Made by a program: the position numbers and the translations under genes. A DNA stretch of 64,000 nucleotides. It comes from Echinarachnius parma. Lineage: Eukaryota; Echinodermata; Echinoidea; Clypeasteroida; Echinarachniidae. The notes below the pieces were generated by a model, which had not been told where the DNA came from, made no database searches, and worked only from the letters and a program-made list of their open reading frames with translations. The stretch is from the NCBI GenBank assembly GCA_037951105.1, contig JBAMJV010010616.1, positions 34,176 to 98,175 of the forward strand, read 5' to 3'. Of this stretch, positions 8,807 to 20,207 are shown one piece after another (the first letter of the stretch is position 1; each line of letters begins with the position of its first letter).

Positions 8807-10967
8807 AAAATCTCACTGTCCTCAGTGAGGCAACAGTGGAAATAGAAAACAATCAATTATATGGAAAACACCAATAATGCAACTTATACATCAAACAATA
8901 TCTACTCTACAACGTTCAGTTATGCTAACACGGACGCCTAAACACAATTCGCAAACACATTATATAAACCAATAAACATTGACCTAATTATTATATCTAC
9001 CACAAATTATAATTATCTACACAACCATTAACACAGTACCAGCACATGTGCGAAATAAAAACTAAATACATAAACAATCACTTTGTTTAAAGCTCCCAAA
9101 ACAGTCTTAAGTAATCTCGTGAAACATAAGAAAAGCAAACCAGATGTATTCATTTGCAGATCTAATTAATGCCATAACACCAAAATTAAATCAGAACTCT
9201 AACAAAAACAAACTATCAAAACCAAGTTAACAAAGATCACTGAACCAAATGGGAAAACAAAAATGGTAAAGAAAAATGGTACCGACAAGAAAGTCCAGAA
9301 AGGAGGAATTGGTTTAAAAATAAAACAAACATAATCATGCAATTACAAACATCATGGTAATAAGTATAACATCCAATTGTGCTCTTTCTACAGTCATATT
9401 TTGTTTCGTTTCCCATAATTTCCAAATGATTTACCAATTTTGTAATCCATTCAACGAGACTTAACACTATTATTTTAACACCTCCATATTAAAAAACAAC
9501 AACAAATTTCTGTGGTCATATACTGAGTTCATTGTCCAAAGAATTATTTTATATCGGCATGCAATGATAAAGTTCTTTTTCTTCACGAACATCAAGGGAA
9601 TGTCTATATAGTCCATTGTCTCAACTTCCTACTTAATAACATTTTCATTCCTTAACAATTATCGGAATACTGACGATGACCACCACTCCAGCAATCCGCC
9701 GTGATCGATGTCCGTGGTCGTGTACGTCATGTTAAATACTATCTGGATATGCCGGGATAGTACATTCCGATTATCAGCTTCCATGTCGCTGTCGAGGTCG
9801 TTTTCTGCATCGTACGTTATCAAGCGTTTGCGGATTAGTTGACAAAAGGTGATCTCCTACGGCCCGGATAATTCCAGCAAAGGCGTCTGTCTCATGAGAC
9901 GCAGGGCAGGTTGTCTTTTCGTCAACGTCGACCGCGTGGTGGTTGCGATATCTAAAACTACACTATATAAATTACCGGGCTCGTTCCAACGTGCAATGTC
10001 CAACGGTACCATGGCAACGGCCCCTCAGCTCCAATTTCGGCGCGGCCACTTTTACAGATACCCAGTATGTTCCAACACATACTGGCTGTATCACAACGCG
10101 ACTTACATACAAATTAACCTAAACTACATATATCGCACCTCGCTTCATAATCCACAACTGCAACGATGACCTCAAGGCTCCATATCGAAGACAATAATTT
10201 ATCACAATAATACATGCACAAATCTAAATAGCCTTATTTCTCACAAATACAATGAGGTTAAAACACAAACAAATCTCCATGCTCGTTTTAAATCAAAGAA
10301 AGCTCTACATAATTTTGCGAATCATATCCATAACTATTTTCTTTTCTCCGAACAATGTGCTAGCTGAGACTAATGGCGTATAAAGGGTTTCCCTCGAAGA
10401 CGTCGAATTACAGAATATTTGCATTCCGATAGGTAAGGTTCTAGGTAATACCTATGCAGTACCACGCGAGCTCAAGCTTGACCGCACCATCTCCGCACGC
10501 GAGAATGGAATCGTAGGACGGCATCGCGCATGACGTCCGGCGTTGAGATTCCCGCAATCGATGTCGATGAGGTCCAGCATGATGACGGCGATGACCAACG
10601 GTCGGCGAGATGGACGATGAAGACAAAGTCTGCTCCGCCCCTGCTCCATGACAGTGAGGCCACCAGCTCCTCCTCGAACTCATCGCCAACAGATCGATGA
10701 CCACCAGGAGCCACCACATGCCGAACTTAGCCATGCTGGACACCATGACCAACATTAACATCGATCTCTTATTCGTCCATGGTTGACGAAGAACGCAGCT
10801 ACTCTAGACCCAAGCTAGTTTTCCTTTTCTCGTGCATCATCGTAACTTCAGCACCGTATTCGAGATCGTCGAGGTCCATATTATCACTATTTATAAGCGG
10901 CATGTCCGAGGCACGTGTTAAAATCTCCTGTCAGCGGCATGTCCAAGGCACGTGTTGAAGTCCAGCA
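8807..10967. other. Interior of the LTR element, no recognised gene
   Basis: About 2.2 kb between the LTRs. The left half is A/T-rich. The right half (9660-10980) is more GC-rich and has minus-strand open frames at 10441-10761 (up to 106 codons), but none shows a gag, protease, RT or integrase motif I recognise. It may be degraded gag or packaging sequence. Confidence 0.6.
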
Positions 10968-10984
10968 TCCCACTTCTGACACCA
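10968..10984 (-). promoter_or_regulatory. Primer-binding-like site of LTR retrotransposon
   Basis: On the minus strand TGGTGTCAGAAGTGGGA begins one base after the 5' LTR ends, in the form typical of tRNA 3'-end primer sites starting TGG. The tRNA identity was not determined. Confidence 0.7.
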
Positions 10985-10985
10985 G

Positions 10986-11900
10986 TGTAACAATTTCTGA
11001 CGTTTTGACGGACAGAATCGTTATGGGATGAGGATGATGATAATATAATGGATGTCTGGATGGCCGAGGTTATATAGTTCTAAATCACAATCATAATCAC
11101 ATTCATTCTGTAAAACACGTTCCACAAGCTTCGATGTAAAGATAACAGTTGGCGAGAGTTATTCGGTTATTCGTTTATTCTTCCATGAACAACTTCGTAC
11201 AATTCCATGACGAACAGGACTAACTATAACTTACTAACTTCTAACAGGACTAACTTCGTACTGTAACTTAATAACTGACTAAGAATGAACTAACAACTGC
11301 ACAAACTCCAGCTCCATGATTATCACTCTCCAGACTTAGACTTAGACTTAGTCTCAACGTATATGAACTGACCCCGAATGAGAGAGAGGTCGAGGTTATA
11401 TAGGCTAGTCCAGTTTACTGACATAACCCTGGACATTGACTTCCAGTCTGAGCTAGGACAAAGAATGACATCTATAAAGACACCGACTAAGAGGGAACTT
11501 AATGCATCAAAGAACAAACTCTAGCGACTTGACATTACAATGGACTTACTTCTTAGAAATACAGTAATCCCTAAACATTACAGAGCTTAAGTTTAAGCTA
11601 ACGGCAACATCTGAGAGAAGGGTTAACAATACTACTTAGAAATACACCTATAAACATTGCAGGGATTTAAGATTAAGCTTAAAACAGGGTAACGCAGATT
11701 TAATAACATCAAAAAGCATCACCGCTCTTGAGAGGGGTGAACGGGTAAACAATGGCATTATAAGGTGAGGGTTAAGTGGGAACCAATTCACACGGTTTAA
11801 GTGAGTGTATAAGTTGCTGGTTGGTATACAGCGCAATAACAAAGAAGTAACAGACTTTATACATGGGGACTATTAAATGCATGTATCTACATTCGTAACA
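10986..11900 (-). repeat. 5' LTR (in element orientation)
   Basis: Partner of 7876-8790. It is the promoter-bearing LTR if the element is transcribed on the minus strand, the same strand as the host gene. Confidence 0.93.
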
Positions 11901-11935
11901 GTATATTGAGGAGTATTTAAAAAGTTTAAATTTAC

Positions 11936-12307
11936 TTAATGCTGCTAGATTGGAACCATTGGTTTCTTTCGGAAGCGGTGGAGGAGACTGGATGATGATC
12001 TCAGCAGTCATGTTACCATGGTAACCAGGTACTTCAGTAACGACGCAGGAGTACGGTTTCTCACTGGCCCACACGTTGGCCACTATAGACTTGTTTAATG
12101 TTCCATCTTCATTTACTATCTCAAAGGTTATGAGATTGTTGACCTCGTAATACTCGTGAATGAAGAATAGGGTGATGTTAGGATAATATCTATCCACAGA
12201 GCATGTGATGTTTGTAGCTGATGCGGTGAAAGTGCAATTCTGTTTCGTATCCGGGTTTTTTTCTCCAGCGCACTCTGCTATCAAGGGATATGGCTCATCT
12301 GGCGATG
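11936..12307 (-). CDS. Gene A constant-like Ig domain exon
   Basis: A 372-bp phase 1-1 exon (acceptor ctcaacag, donor AA followed by GTAAAT) open over 124 codons. The domain begins near SPDEPYPLIAEC. It contains a B-strand cysteine in ITCSVDRYYPNITLFF, where the YYPNIT stretch resembles the C-x-V-x-x-(F/Y)YP pattern of constant-type Ig domains, and an F-strand cysteine in PYSCVV. N-linked sequons include NIT, NMT and NGS. A proline-rich stalk (SPPPLPKE) leads to the membrane exon. It joins in frame to the V/I-like exon at 24529-24882 and to the transmembrane exon at 1962-2045. No equivalent exon was found in gene B. The exon is predicted from sequence only. The donor is weak (GTAAAT), and the open frame would run on into the LTR element if it were skipped. 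Confidence 0.78.
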
Positions 12308-12474
12308 CTGTTGAGTATGATTTAGAAACAAAGATCGTAATTATATGATTGAATAATGAAGATGTGATTATATCAATTTAAATAATTTATGTGGCATAGG
12401 ACAATGCATATAAGATAATAACAAAGGATCATGCATGCGATAGATTTTCCATCGTAAAGAATGAGTGTGCGAGC

Positions 12475-12622
12475 ATGTGTGTGTTTGTGCGTATGCGTGT
12501 GTGTATGTCTTTGTATGTGTGTGAATGTGTGTGTGTAGGTTTGTGCGTGTGTGTTTGTGTGCGTGTATGTGTGTGCGCGCGTGTGTGTAGGTGTGCGTAT
12601 GTGTGCGTGTGTGTGTGTGTGT
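12475..12622. repeat. Imperfect TG/CA dinucleotide tract
   Basis: TGTGTG-rich stretch with T, C and A interruptions, giving spurious Cys/Val and His/Thr open frames on the two strands. Confidence 0.85.
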
Positions 12623-12627
12623 TACAT

Positions 12628-13322
12628 TCATGTATGAATCAGTTGGAAGCTTGCGCAATGTGTATACCGCTTGTAGTAAACAATTTCGGTTAATTAGGGT
12701 AACCATTGTTATTTTTTTAGACACTCGCTGGCTAGGCCTTGCCAGTGTTTTCACGATCGCATAAATTTAGGTATGTGTTAGTTGGTAGTTGACAGGGGAC
12801 AATCCCCATGATTGTTGGAAGTTATTTTGTTCCAGCATAGTAGACTGTTGTTATTATAATGCAAATTATGGGCATTGTCTTCGCGGGCGTGCCCGTGGCT
12901 TGTCATGCGTGGCAGAGGGGGCCGATGCGCTGTGCAATTTGCATAGAGCATGTGCTCTTTCGGTCATGCAATCGTGGGCGTCGTGGGCGCGTCTGCAAGG
13001 AAGAATGCCAAACTATGTAGTTATTAAGGGTAACCATTGTTATCTTTCAATATTTGATGGCTGCCTAAATTGCCAGTGTTTTTTATGATTGTATAAATTA
13101 ATTGCATGAATCAGTTGGAAGCTTGCGCAATGTGTTTACTGCTTGTAGTAAACAATGTCGGTTAATTAGCGTAACCATTGTTATTTTTTAGACACTCGAT
13201 AGGCCTTGCCAGTGTTTTCACGATCGCATAAATTCAGGTATGTGTTAGTTGGTAGTTGACAGGTGACAATCCCCATGATTATTGGAAGTTATTTTGTTTC
13301 ATTATAGTAGACTGTTGTTATT
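12628..13322 (+). repeat. Tandem repeat units (about 470 bp), left block
   Basis: Unit 1 starts near 12628 (CATGTATGAATCAGTTGGAA) and unit 2 near 13104 (GCATGAATCAGTTGGAAGC). Both run through the shared landmark GACACTCG...GCCAGTGTTTTCACGATCGC. Unit 2 is cut at 13322 by the DIRS-type element and resumes at 18401. These may be 5' untranslated tandem units of the LINE at 20208, which lies downstream in the same orientation, but that link is inference. Confidence 0.7.
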
Positions 13323-13350
13323 CTATTACATAACACTCGTACAAGCATTC

Positions 13351-13490
13351 AGAGGGTTAGCATTTCCGAGTGTTTCGGACAGTGCATTATCACAAAAGGT
13401 ATTCAAAGTAGTTAAAATTCCAACGACTGGAGTTCGCTACTTCGCTATCGCGCCTATAAAGGGGCACGTTCTCAATAGGTATTCATCTTT
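13351..13490 (+). repeat. DIRS left inverted terminal repeat
   Basis: Begins AGAGGGTTAGCATTTCC and ends GTATTCATCTTT. It matches the reverse complement of 18191-18330 by eye over 140 bp. Confidence 0.9.
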
Positions 13491-13514
13491 CTTTAGTGTG
13501 ACTACAGTGCAACT

Positions 13515-13557
13515 ATGTCGAGTGACGAGATTATAGAGGAATCGGAGCTGAAGCGCT
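13515..13557 (+). pseudogene. Possible start of DIRS first reading frame
   Basis: ATG just inside the left repeat encodes MSSDEIIEESELKR, then hits a stop (TAG, 13557-13559 region). Its position and acidic composition suit the start of a gag-like frame. The following 200 bases contain further stops in this frame. It is a weak call. Confidence 0.3.
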
Positions 13558-13949
13558 AGGAGGAGAATTTTGCCTGCCCGGGCCGAGCGGCCAAGCCTGA
13601 GCTGAGGCGGCCGTCGGAGGAAGCGACCCGCTTGGCTGGCCAGCAGGATGGCCTTGGTTGGTCAACAGGGTGGCCGTAGTAGACCGCTCTTTTCATCCAC
13701 ATCGACGGCCTTTAACAGCGACGATTTGCTTAACGTTATGGTAGGCAGACGGAGGGAGTTTTAGAACCCATTCCTTGATATGCTTGATGCGCCTGCTTGC
13801 AGGCAGCTCGGCTATACAGGGTAATAACATACATCATGTATGATGCGCCTAGGAGAAGAATTTCTAACTTGTTGTTGTCTATTAATTTATATTATTTAAG
13901 GGCAAACAACGGGTCAGTCGTATGACCCACTTGGAACGTTCGAATATAC

Positions 13950-14125
13950 CCCACTAACCCAGTTGTATGGGTTAAGTGGAGTCTACCCCAGTTGTATGGG
14001 GTAAGTGGAATCTACCCTAGTTGTGGTAAGTGGATTCTCCCCCAGTTGTATGGGGTAAGTGATATCTGCCCCAGTTGTATAGGGTAGGTGGACTTTTCCC
14101 CAGTTTTATGGGGTAAGAGGACTTT
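13950..14125 (+). repeat. Approx. 30-bp minisatellite inside the DIRS element
   Basis: Six diverged units built on CCCCAGTTGTATGGGGTAAG followed by TGGANTCTA. Each contains the small self-complementary pair CCCCA...TGGGG. Confidence 0.85.
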
Positions 14126-17100
14126 GACGCCATCTTCGAGGAATTAGAAACCGTGCCTTGTCCCGTAATAACGCTTGGTGGGAAGACTATAACCCAAGCG
14201 GGCAGCCTACCTCCAAGAAGGACGCAATCGAGAAGGTTACACGAGTAATGTATATTAATCGATCTCTAATGCCGTGGCCACCCGTGCCCCTCAAGTGGGC
14301 CAGGGATTCGGGGCTTCGGTTGCCGGGCGAGCAACGCCTAAATGCAAAAAGGCATAGGCTCCAGGCAAAGGATACATCCGGGTGTCGACGGATGGCCTCC
14401 AGACTACATGTGTCATGTTATATATATGCATTGCGGATATTTTTAATCCGATCAAGGCGCCCGACGGGTACAGGAGGGAGATGCATGTCGACAAATGTCG
14501 ACGGTTAGCCTTGTATGGTTTACCTATGACGAGACAATTAAACCAGTTGCCAGCTGGGCATGAGGCGCCGGGAAAGCCTCAATCGGTACCCCACCCCAGG
14601 TATCTCGGCTTGCGTGTTGGGTCGGTTTCCGTTTAGCCCAAACCAGCCCCTCCCCGGACACATTCCCGTGTACAGGCTGGGAGGCTCAATTTTCGATGCA
14701 CATGATGGTGCTATGTCGGGTTGTGAATTTATTTAGTCCATATGCCTATTCAATACCGATGACCAGCAAACATCTCCAAGGAGACTGTGGATGTCGGGAT
14801 TCATACCCTTTATGTCAGATAGGACATTCGTCAAAAAGCATACAACTTTTGTTCTGCAATCTTCATTATAATTGGAAGGAGATTGAGTCTTAAAACAGAG
14901 GAGGAAACAAACATCACGATAAGGGTGACATGTTATTTAAACCATGGACCCTAAACAGAGTACTTAGTTTAAGTGCATGGCTTCGCCAGCTTTATTGGCT
15001 CACTTTTGTTCTTTCGTGTCGAAGTGTACATAGCTGGAAACTGGAATGGACAAGGTCTCTTCAGGAATAATGGCGTCTTCGATTGTTTGATGCCACTACG
15101 TCCAAATACAACAAGGAAGCTTGGAAGGTGGATACAGGGTCGGTCGCCAGATGACCTTTCTTTCCATATTTATGACCCGCCAGTCTCTATTGTTATTCAC
15201 AGAAGCATGTTGGAAGCTTGGTGTCAGAATGATTATTCCCCTTTTTCAGGGGGTTTGTGTCCCAGAGATGAATCAACGTATATCGATGCCCTCGGACGTC
15301 TTATAATCAATCGCTACTAAACATGTATAAGTGAATTTCTGACATGCACAATCGTTCGTATACCGATATGGGCAATAACACGTTGTTCGTCTTCTTTAAT
15401 CAAATGCGTGGCATGGAGAGTTGGGTCTACTTTCACGGACCCCTGCGTTCCTGGGTTATTACACCTACGTTTGAACCAGACATCTAAAATTACAAACGGG
15501 TCTCGGTATACGTCTGATAGGTGCTTGACTGCGAGCACGGGAGCCGAGTGCGATCCTAAATCGATTCCCCCAGTACAGCACTTGTGTCCTTCAGCAAGGC
15601 ACGTTATCCATATTGCTGCTCCCTACCCAGGTGCAATATGAGTACTTGACATGAATGAGGGTGTGTAAAGCATGAGTGCACTATAAAGTAGCACCTGCTG
15701 CAATGCTCCCCAGGGAATGGAGATAGTGTACAAGTGCGGATGGGTATCAGATGGCTGTGGCAAAAAGTTATATTAATTACAGGTCCCTATTGGGGACAAA
15801 AGCAAAAGCACCGAAGAGACTAACCTGTCGGTAACTTGAATAAGATTACCGAAGGAAGAAAGAAAACAAAAACATGATCCTAAGGCACCTGTTATTGATA
15901 GTTGTCCGATATCATGGGATCTTCTTACTCATTCTAAAACTCATAATAATCTGCAGACAGATACAACACGATCTGCAATAATAATCGCCCGTTTGGAATA
16001 CCCGACCGTGGCCTAAGTTTGTCGCCCGCTCATCCTTTTTCCAGCGAAAACGGATTAATTAGTACGCCAGTTTCGGGCGATGCTGGGATGCGGCGGACCT
16101 TTTGCCATGTTTGCGACTTGCTCTTTCGGGTATGATCGGCCTCTCCTTGAGCGATCAGACTAGCAGGCAATCTAAATCAGCCTGTCAGCAGTGGACTGAG
16201 CAGATCAGTCCACTCTCGCATTCTATAGCAACTAGTGTTGAAAACATTTCTAACTAAGTAAGAAACTTTCCTTAGGTAAAGTTACTATCGGTTCATACAG
16301 ATTTTATTTTTTCTGTTGTTCTTCACATCACATCGATGGTCGTGCAGTGGGACGACATCCCCTTGTAGTAATTGGTACTAGTGGACGGAATATTCAGTCA
16401 TAGCCTCACAAACCTTCGTACAGAAACGATTCGGGCGACTCTATTTAATTGAGTTTAAATATATATTCTTGACCAACTACTACGTAAACCGAATATGTTA
16501 CCTTCACAATTTACAGAAATTGGTATCTCATATACTTGTACGGGCTTACAGGTCACAGACTTTGTCGTGTTTCTTCATGTTCAATAAATGACAGTAAGGC
16601 GACATTCTTCGATGATTTGTTAAAGACGACGTCAACTATAAGTAGTATAAGTACCGTCCGGAAGATAAGACCATGGAATTAGGAGGTTTTGATAATACAA
16701 TACATTTAATAGAGAACTTGTGTGTTATCCACTCCTTTTAGGATGTGTACCGCTGGCCCAGTTCCGCGAGATGAACAATAATTGTTACTTGGATTCTGCT
16801 AATAGAATAGCAGCAACACAACCATGAGACAAGATGAAGAAGTCCTCTCTTCATTGTTCGTCATTTTGACCAAATACATTTGGCCAGCTCTAATCACCAT
16901 ACTATTATTGCAACCATATTGAAATCATCCATGTGACATCATTGAATAAACTTGACATGTATACCACGGTGAAAGTCTCAAGAGTAGAAAAATAACAAAC
17001 AGAATTCTTCGTTTTACGAATCTGGGATATGTATTCTATATTTTAAGCAGTCGTACGGCAAATCCCTGACCACGCCAATCAGTCAATCTGATATGCCTGA

Positions 17101-17824
17101 CCTATAGTACAGCATAGTTCTTGTGATTATTGGCATGCATAGTATAACCTGCATGTTTGTTCAGCGGTGAAATTGAAGTTGCCTAAATTAGCTAACAGTT
17201 TTCAATCCACCATACTCCGGTCAAGGAGCGAGGGTCGCATAGAGATCAGTAATTAGCACCGCTATAATAGCTAACATGGAGGCTTGTGAATCAGAAAAGA
17301 AAAAAACAAAAAAAACAAAAAAAACAAACAAACAAAAACAAAACAAAACAAACACGGTCACATCGACCGATTATCCTTTTTTAAGGTGTAAAATCAATGT
17401 CACTCCACGAAGTGGAGGATTTAAGCCACACATTGTCAGGCAGGCTCTAAGATTGTATTTTCGTTCATATAGGACAATAATCTTGCAACCTATGTATTTT
17501 GCCTTGCAAAAGGCGGACAGTATCTTAAGTTTAGAAACGTGAACATAATCAAGAAAGGACATATGTATATTCATAATAACTTTCTTTACCTTTCGCCAAC
17601 GTCTATCGAGGTCAAAGAGATTGACTCGCTCCAATTTCTATTGCGATTATTTGTGGACAACAGGAAGAAGAAAAGCAAACAGACGAATTTAGGGGGATCA
17701 TTGTACCTCTGATGATAGTAGTTCAATCATCGTAATGAACTATTCTGTGACATGCTTTCTGCTCATGTCAAGGCCTATAGCTATAGTATATTTCGGGTCA
17801 ACTTCTGTATCTTACTTTGAACAT
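14126..17824. other. Remainder of DIRS interior, no intact gene
   Basis: Contains open frames of up to 116 codons (14158-14508, 14973-15320) that I cannot assign. They could be gag remnants of the element. 15640-17820 becomes AT-rich with no usable frame. A stretch at 17290-17350 is an A/C-rich low-complexity run. Confidence 0.5.
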
Positions 17825-17940
17825 GCTAACCCTCTGAATGCTTGTACGAGTGTTATGTAATAGAATTATTAAATTATGCAAATAATATGAAGTATAATTT
17901 GAATTCTATTAATATTAATGAAGTACAAGTAGAAGAGGGT
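17825..17940 (-). repeat. DIRS internal complementary region
   Basis: 116 bp. The first part is complementary to the left edge (13320-13360) and the second part to the right edge (18326-18400). They are fused at a single AAT, the complement of the ATT seen at both insertion junctions. It therefore records the joined ends of a circle. Confidence 0.9.
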
Positions 17941-18190
17941 CCCACCCTGTGACACTTTGGTGTAACCCACCCATTATACACGGGCACAGAAGTTGACATG
18001 ATTGGCAAAATATGATTTTGCAATGTCCTATATCTATATTATAAAATAGTGTTTGGACTTGGTGGTATGTTTCAGCGCATTTTGGATATTTGAGATGGAA
18101 GGTGCGCTATATTATCATCATTGTTATTATCACTGATGGTACAGTGAGACTACATAAATATTTGTTTGAATTATTCGCTTAAACCTGTGA

Positions 18191-18330
18191 AAAGATGAAT
18201 ACCTATTGAGAACGTGCCCCTTTATAGGCGCGATAGCGAAGTAGCGAACTCCAGTCGTTGGAATTTTAACTACTTTGAATACCTTTTGTGATAATGCACT
18301 GTCCGAAACACTCGGAAATGCTAACCCTCT
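18191..18330 (-). repeat. DIRS right inverted terminal repeat
   Basis: 140-bp partner of 13351-13490. It is followed outward by the right-specific extension (18331-18400) that is copied in the internal complementary region. Confidence 0.9.
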
Positions 18331-18400
18331 TCTACTTGTACTTCATTAATATTAATAGAATTCAAATTATACTTCATATTATTTGCATAATTTAATAATT

Positions 18401-20207
18401 ATAATGCAAATTATGGGCATTGTCTTCGCGGGCGTGCCCGCGGCTTGTCATGCGTGGCAGAGGGGGCCGATGCGCTGTGCAAATTGCATAGAGCACGTGC
18501 TCTTTCGGTCGTGCGACCAAGTCGTGGGTGCGTCGGCGGGGAAAATCTATGCATGAATCAGTTGGTAGCTCGTGCAATGTGCATACCGCTTGTATAGTAA
18601 ACAATGTCGGTTAATTAGGGTAACCATTGTTATTTTTCAACACCTGATGGCTACCCTGCAAGTGTTTTCACGATCGCATAAATTTATGTATGAATTAGTT
18701 TGTAGCTTGACCAATGTGCATACCGCTTGCAATGAACAATGTCGGGTTTTTCGCCGTGACTTCACGCCTCACGGTAATGTAGCCTACATTGTCTAGACAG
18801 GTGAGGATTTCTATAATTGTGTTGGTAGATCTATATTTGGTTCTAGCATAGTATATTGTTATTATAATGTGAACTATGTAGTCAATTAAGGTAACTATTG
18901 TTATTTGTTAACACTAGGCATTTGGCTTGCCGACGGGGGTCGTGAGTCGTGTGCATGCTGTCTGCACACATGGCTATTGTAGCCTACATGAGCAATTTCA
19001 AGTCAAATTCTGGGGTTTGGAATGTGGGTTATCTTTTTTTTTTCTTTGGTAAAAAAAGGATTATCTTGATTAGTCTCTGCTACGGGCGCGCAGCTTCGGG
19101 GTGGTATTTAATACTATGGAGGTTAACTCGCATACTTTGTTAGGAAAGTGTGAACGGGTTCGGAGTGGGTTATATTAGGCTATCTACTCAATTGTATTGA
19201 TGAGTTTGACCTATTCAGTATCAAACTATGTAGAATAATTGATTCTTGCTTTTGAAATTCATTGTAATGGGTTTCAGAGGTGGGGGCTTAGCAATCTGGA
19301 AATAAATGGTTATTGGAATGTACGGGGTATGTTTGGGTCGAGTGGTTTGTAAATAGTTGATGTGCGCACTGGTACGGATGGGCAGGGGATGACATGCGTT
19401 TGGTTTGCCTGGCCACTTTAATGCTAGTACACGTTCTGGTTCACTAATTTATAAAGGTGTATATTATTTTATTTGAATTAGTTTATTTGCGTAGGAATTC
19501 ACGGCACAGCTTCATTAGGGCACGTTCTGGGTCACTAAATTCATGTAAATGTTGTTCGTTTTTTTTTTTTTTTTTTTTTTAAATTGGTATTGGTCCTTTT
19601 TTAAGGGACTATAGTATGTTAGCGTAGGAATTTATGGTAGAGGTTCATTCATGGGTGGGCTATATAATTTATGTTAGTGCCCGAGTGTACGTTCTGTTCA
19701 TTAAATTTATGTAAATGTTGTTTATTCTGTTAGTCCTTTTTTTTTTTTTTAAGGGTCTATAGTATTGTCGCGTAGGAATTCATGGCACGGAATCCATACA
19801 GTGTTTAAAGTATAATACTGTAGTATGACATGGGACTAGTGGACATTATTTGTAAATAACTCATGCATGGGCTGCGTCGGGGAAGACAGGGTGGGCAATT
19901 CTTTCTTCTTTTTTTTTAAGCTGAAAAAAAAGGGGGAGGAGGAGGAGGAGGAGCTGCGAGATAGCAGTCTGTTTTTGGTTTATTTTTTTTACTTGATCGT
20001 CATGTCGTATGGTGGGTTATATTTGTTATATGGTTGGGTTGGGAAGGGTGTGTGTGTGTTGTGTACGGGTTGGGGTCTGCTCACAATCAATATGTTTGTT
20101 GATACGTTAGTTAGGTTTCGTTATAGTTATTTTTTTGGTATAAACATGCTCACGGGGGAAACAGATTATGAGGTCAATTTAAAGACTTTGTATACATGTA
20201 AAATAAA
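18401..20207 (+). repeat. Tandem units, right block, and presumed LINE 5' region
   Basis: 18401-18900 resumes the tandem unit interrupted by the DIRS element and includes another unit start near 18551. 19420-19810 holds three diverged repeats of about 190 bp sharing ACGTTCTG...TTCATGTAAATGTTG and T runs. No ORF1-like protein was recognised before the LINE endonuclease frame. The open frame at 19867-20214 is low-complexity Phe/Glu. Confidence 0.5.

Larger units (their letters stand above)
7876..11900 (-). mobile_element. LTR retrotransposon, non-autonomous, minus strand
   Basis: Two 915-bp LTRs bound a 2.2-kb interior. Target duplication GTAT is at 7872-7875 and 11901-11904. On the minus strand the LTR starts TGTTACG and ends GTTACA. 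One base inside the 5' LTR is a primer-binding-like site TGGTGTCAGAAGTGGGA (10968-10984), and AAAGGGGGAGGTAT abuts the 3' LTR as a polypurine tract. These fix the orientation and suggest a Ty3/Gypsy-type element. The interior has only short open frames; no protease, reverse transcriptase or integrase was recognised, so it would depend on a partner for mobilisation. The LTRs keep the same spacing throughout (offset 3110) and look identical by eye, so the insertion is young. It sits in a gene A intron 35 bp past the exon 11936-12307 donor. Confidence 0.92.
13323..18400. mobile_element. DIRS-type tyrosine-recombinase retroelement, decayed
   Basis: A 5078-bp insertion with 140-bp inverted terminal repeats (13351-13490 and 18191-18330), each with a different outer extension. 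An internal complementary region (17825-17940) is the reverse complement of the left extension joined to the right extension. This is the hallmark of DIRS elements, which replicate through a circular intermediate. The insertion leaves no multi-base duplication; only ATT is shared at the two junctions (13320-13322, 18398-18400). That fits recombinase-mediated integration. Open frames (for example 14158-14508 and 14973-15320) are short. No intact RT, RNase H, methylase or recombinase was recognised, so it is dead or non-autonomous. Confidence 0.85.

Noticed and set aside
10441-10761. Minus-strand open frames as gag of the LTR element
   Set aside because: Three overlapping frames are open because of composition, and none has a recognisable gag, zinc knuckle or protease motif.
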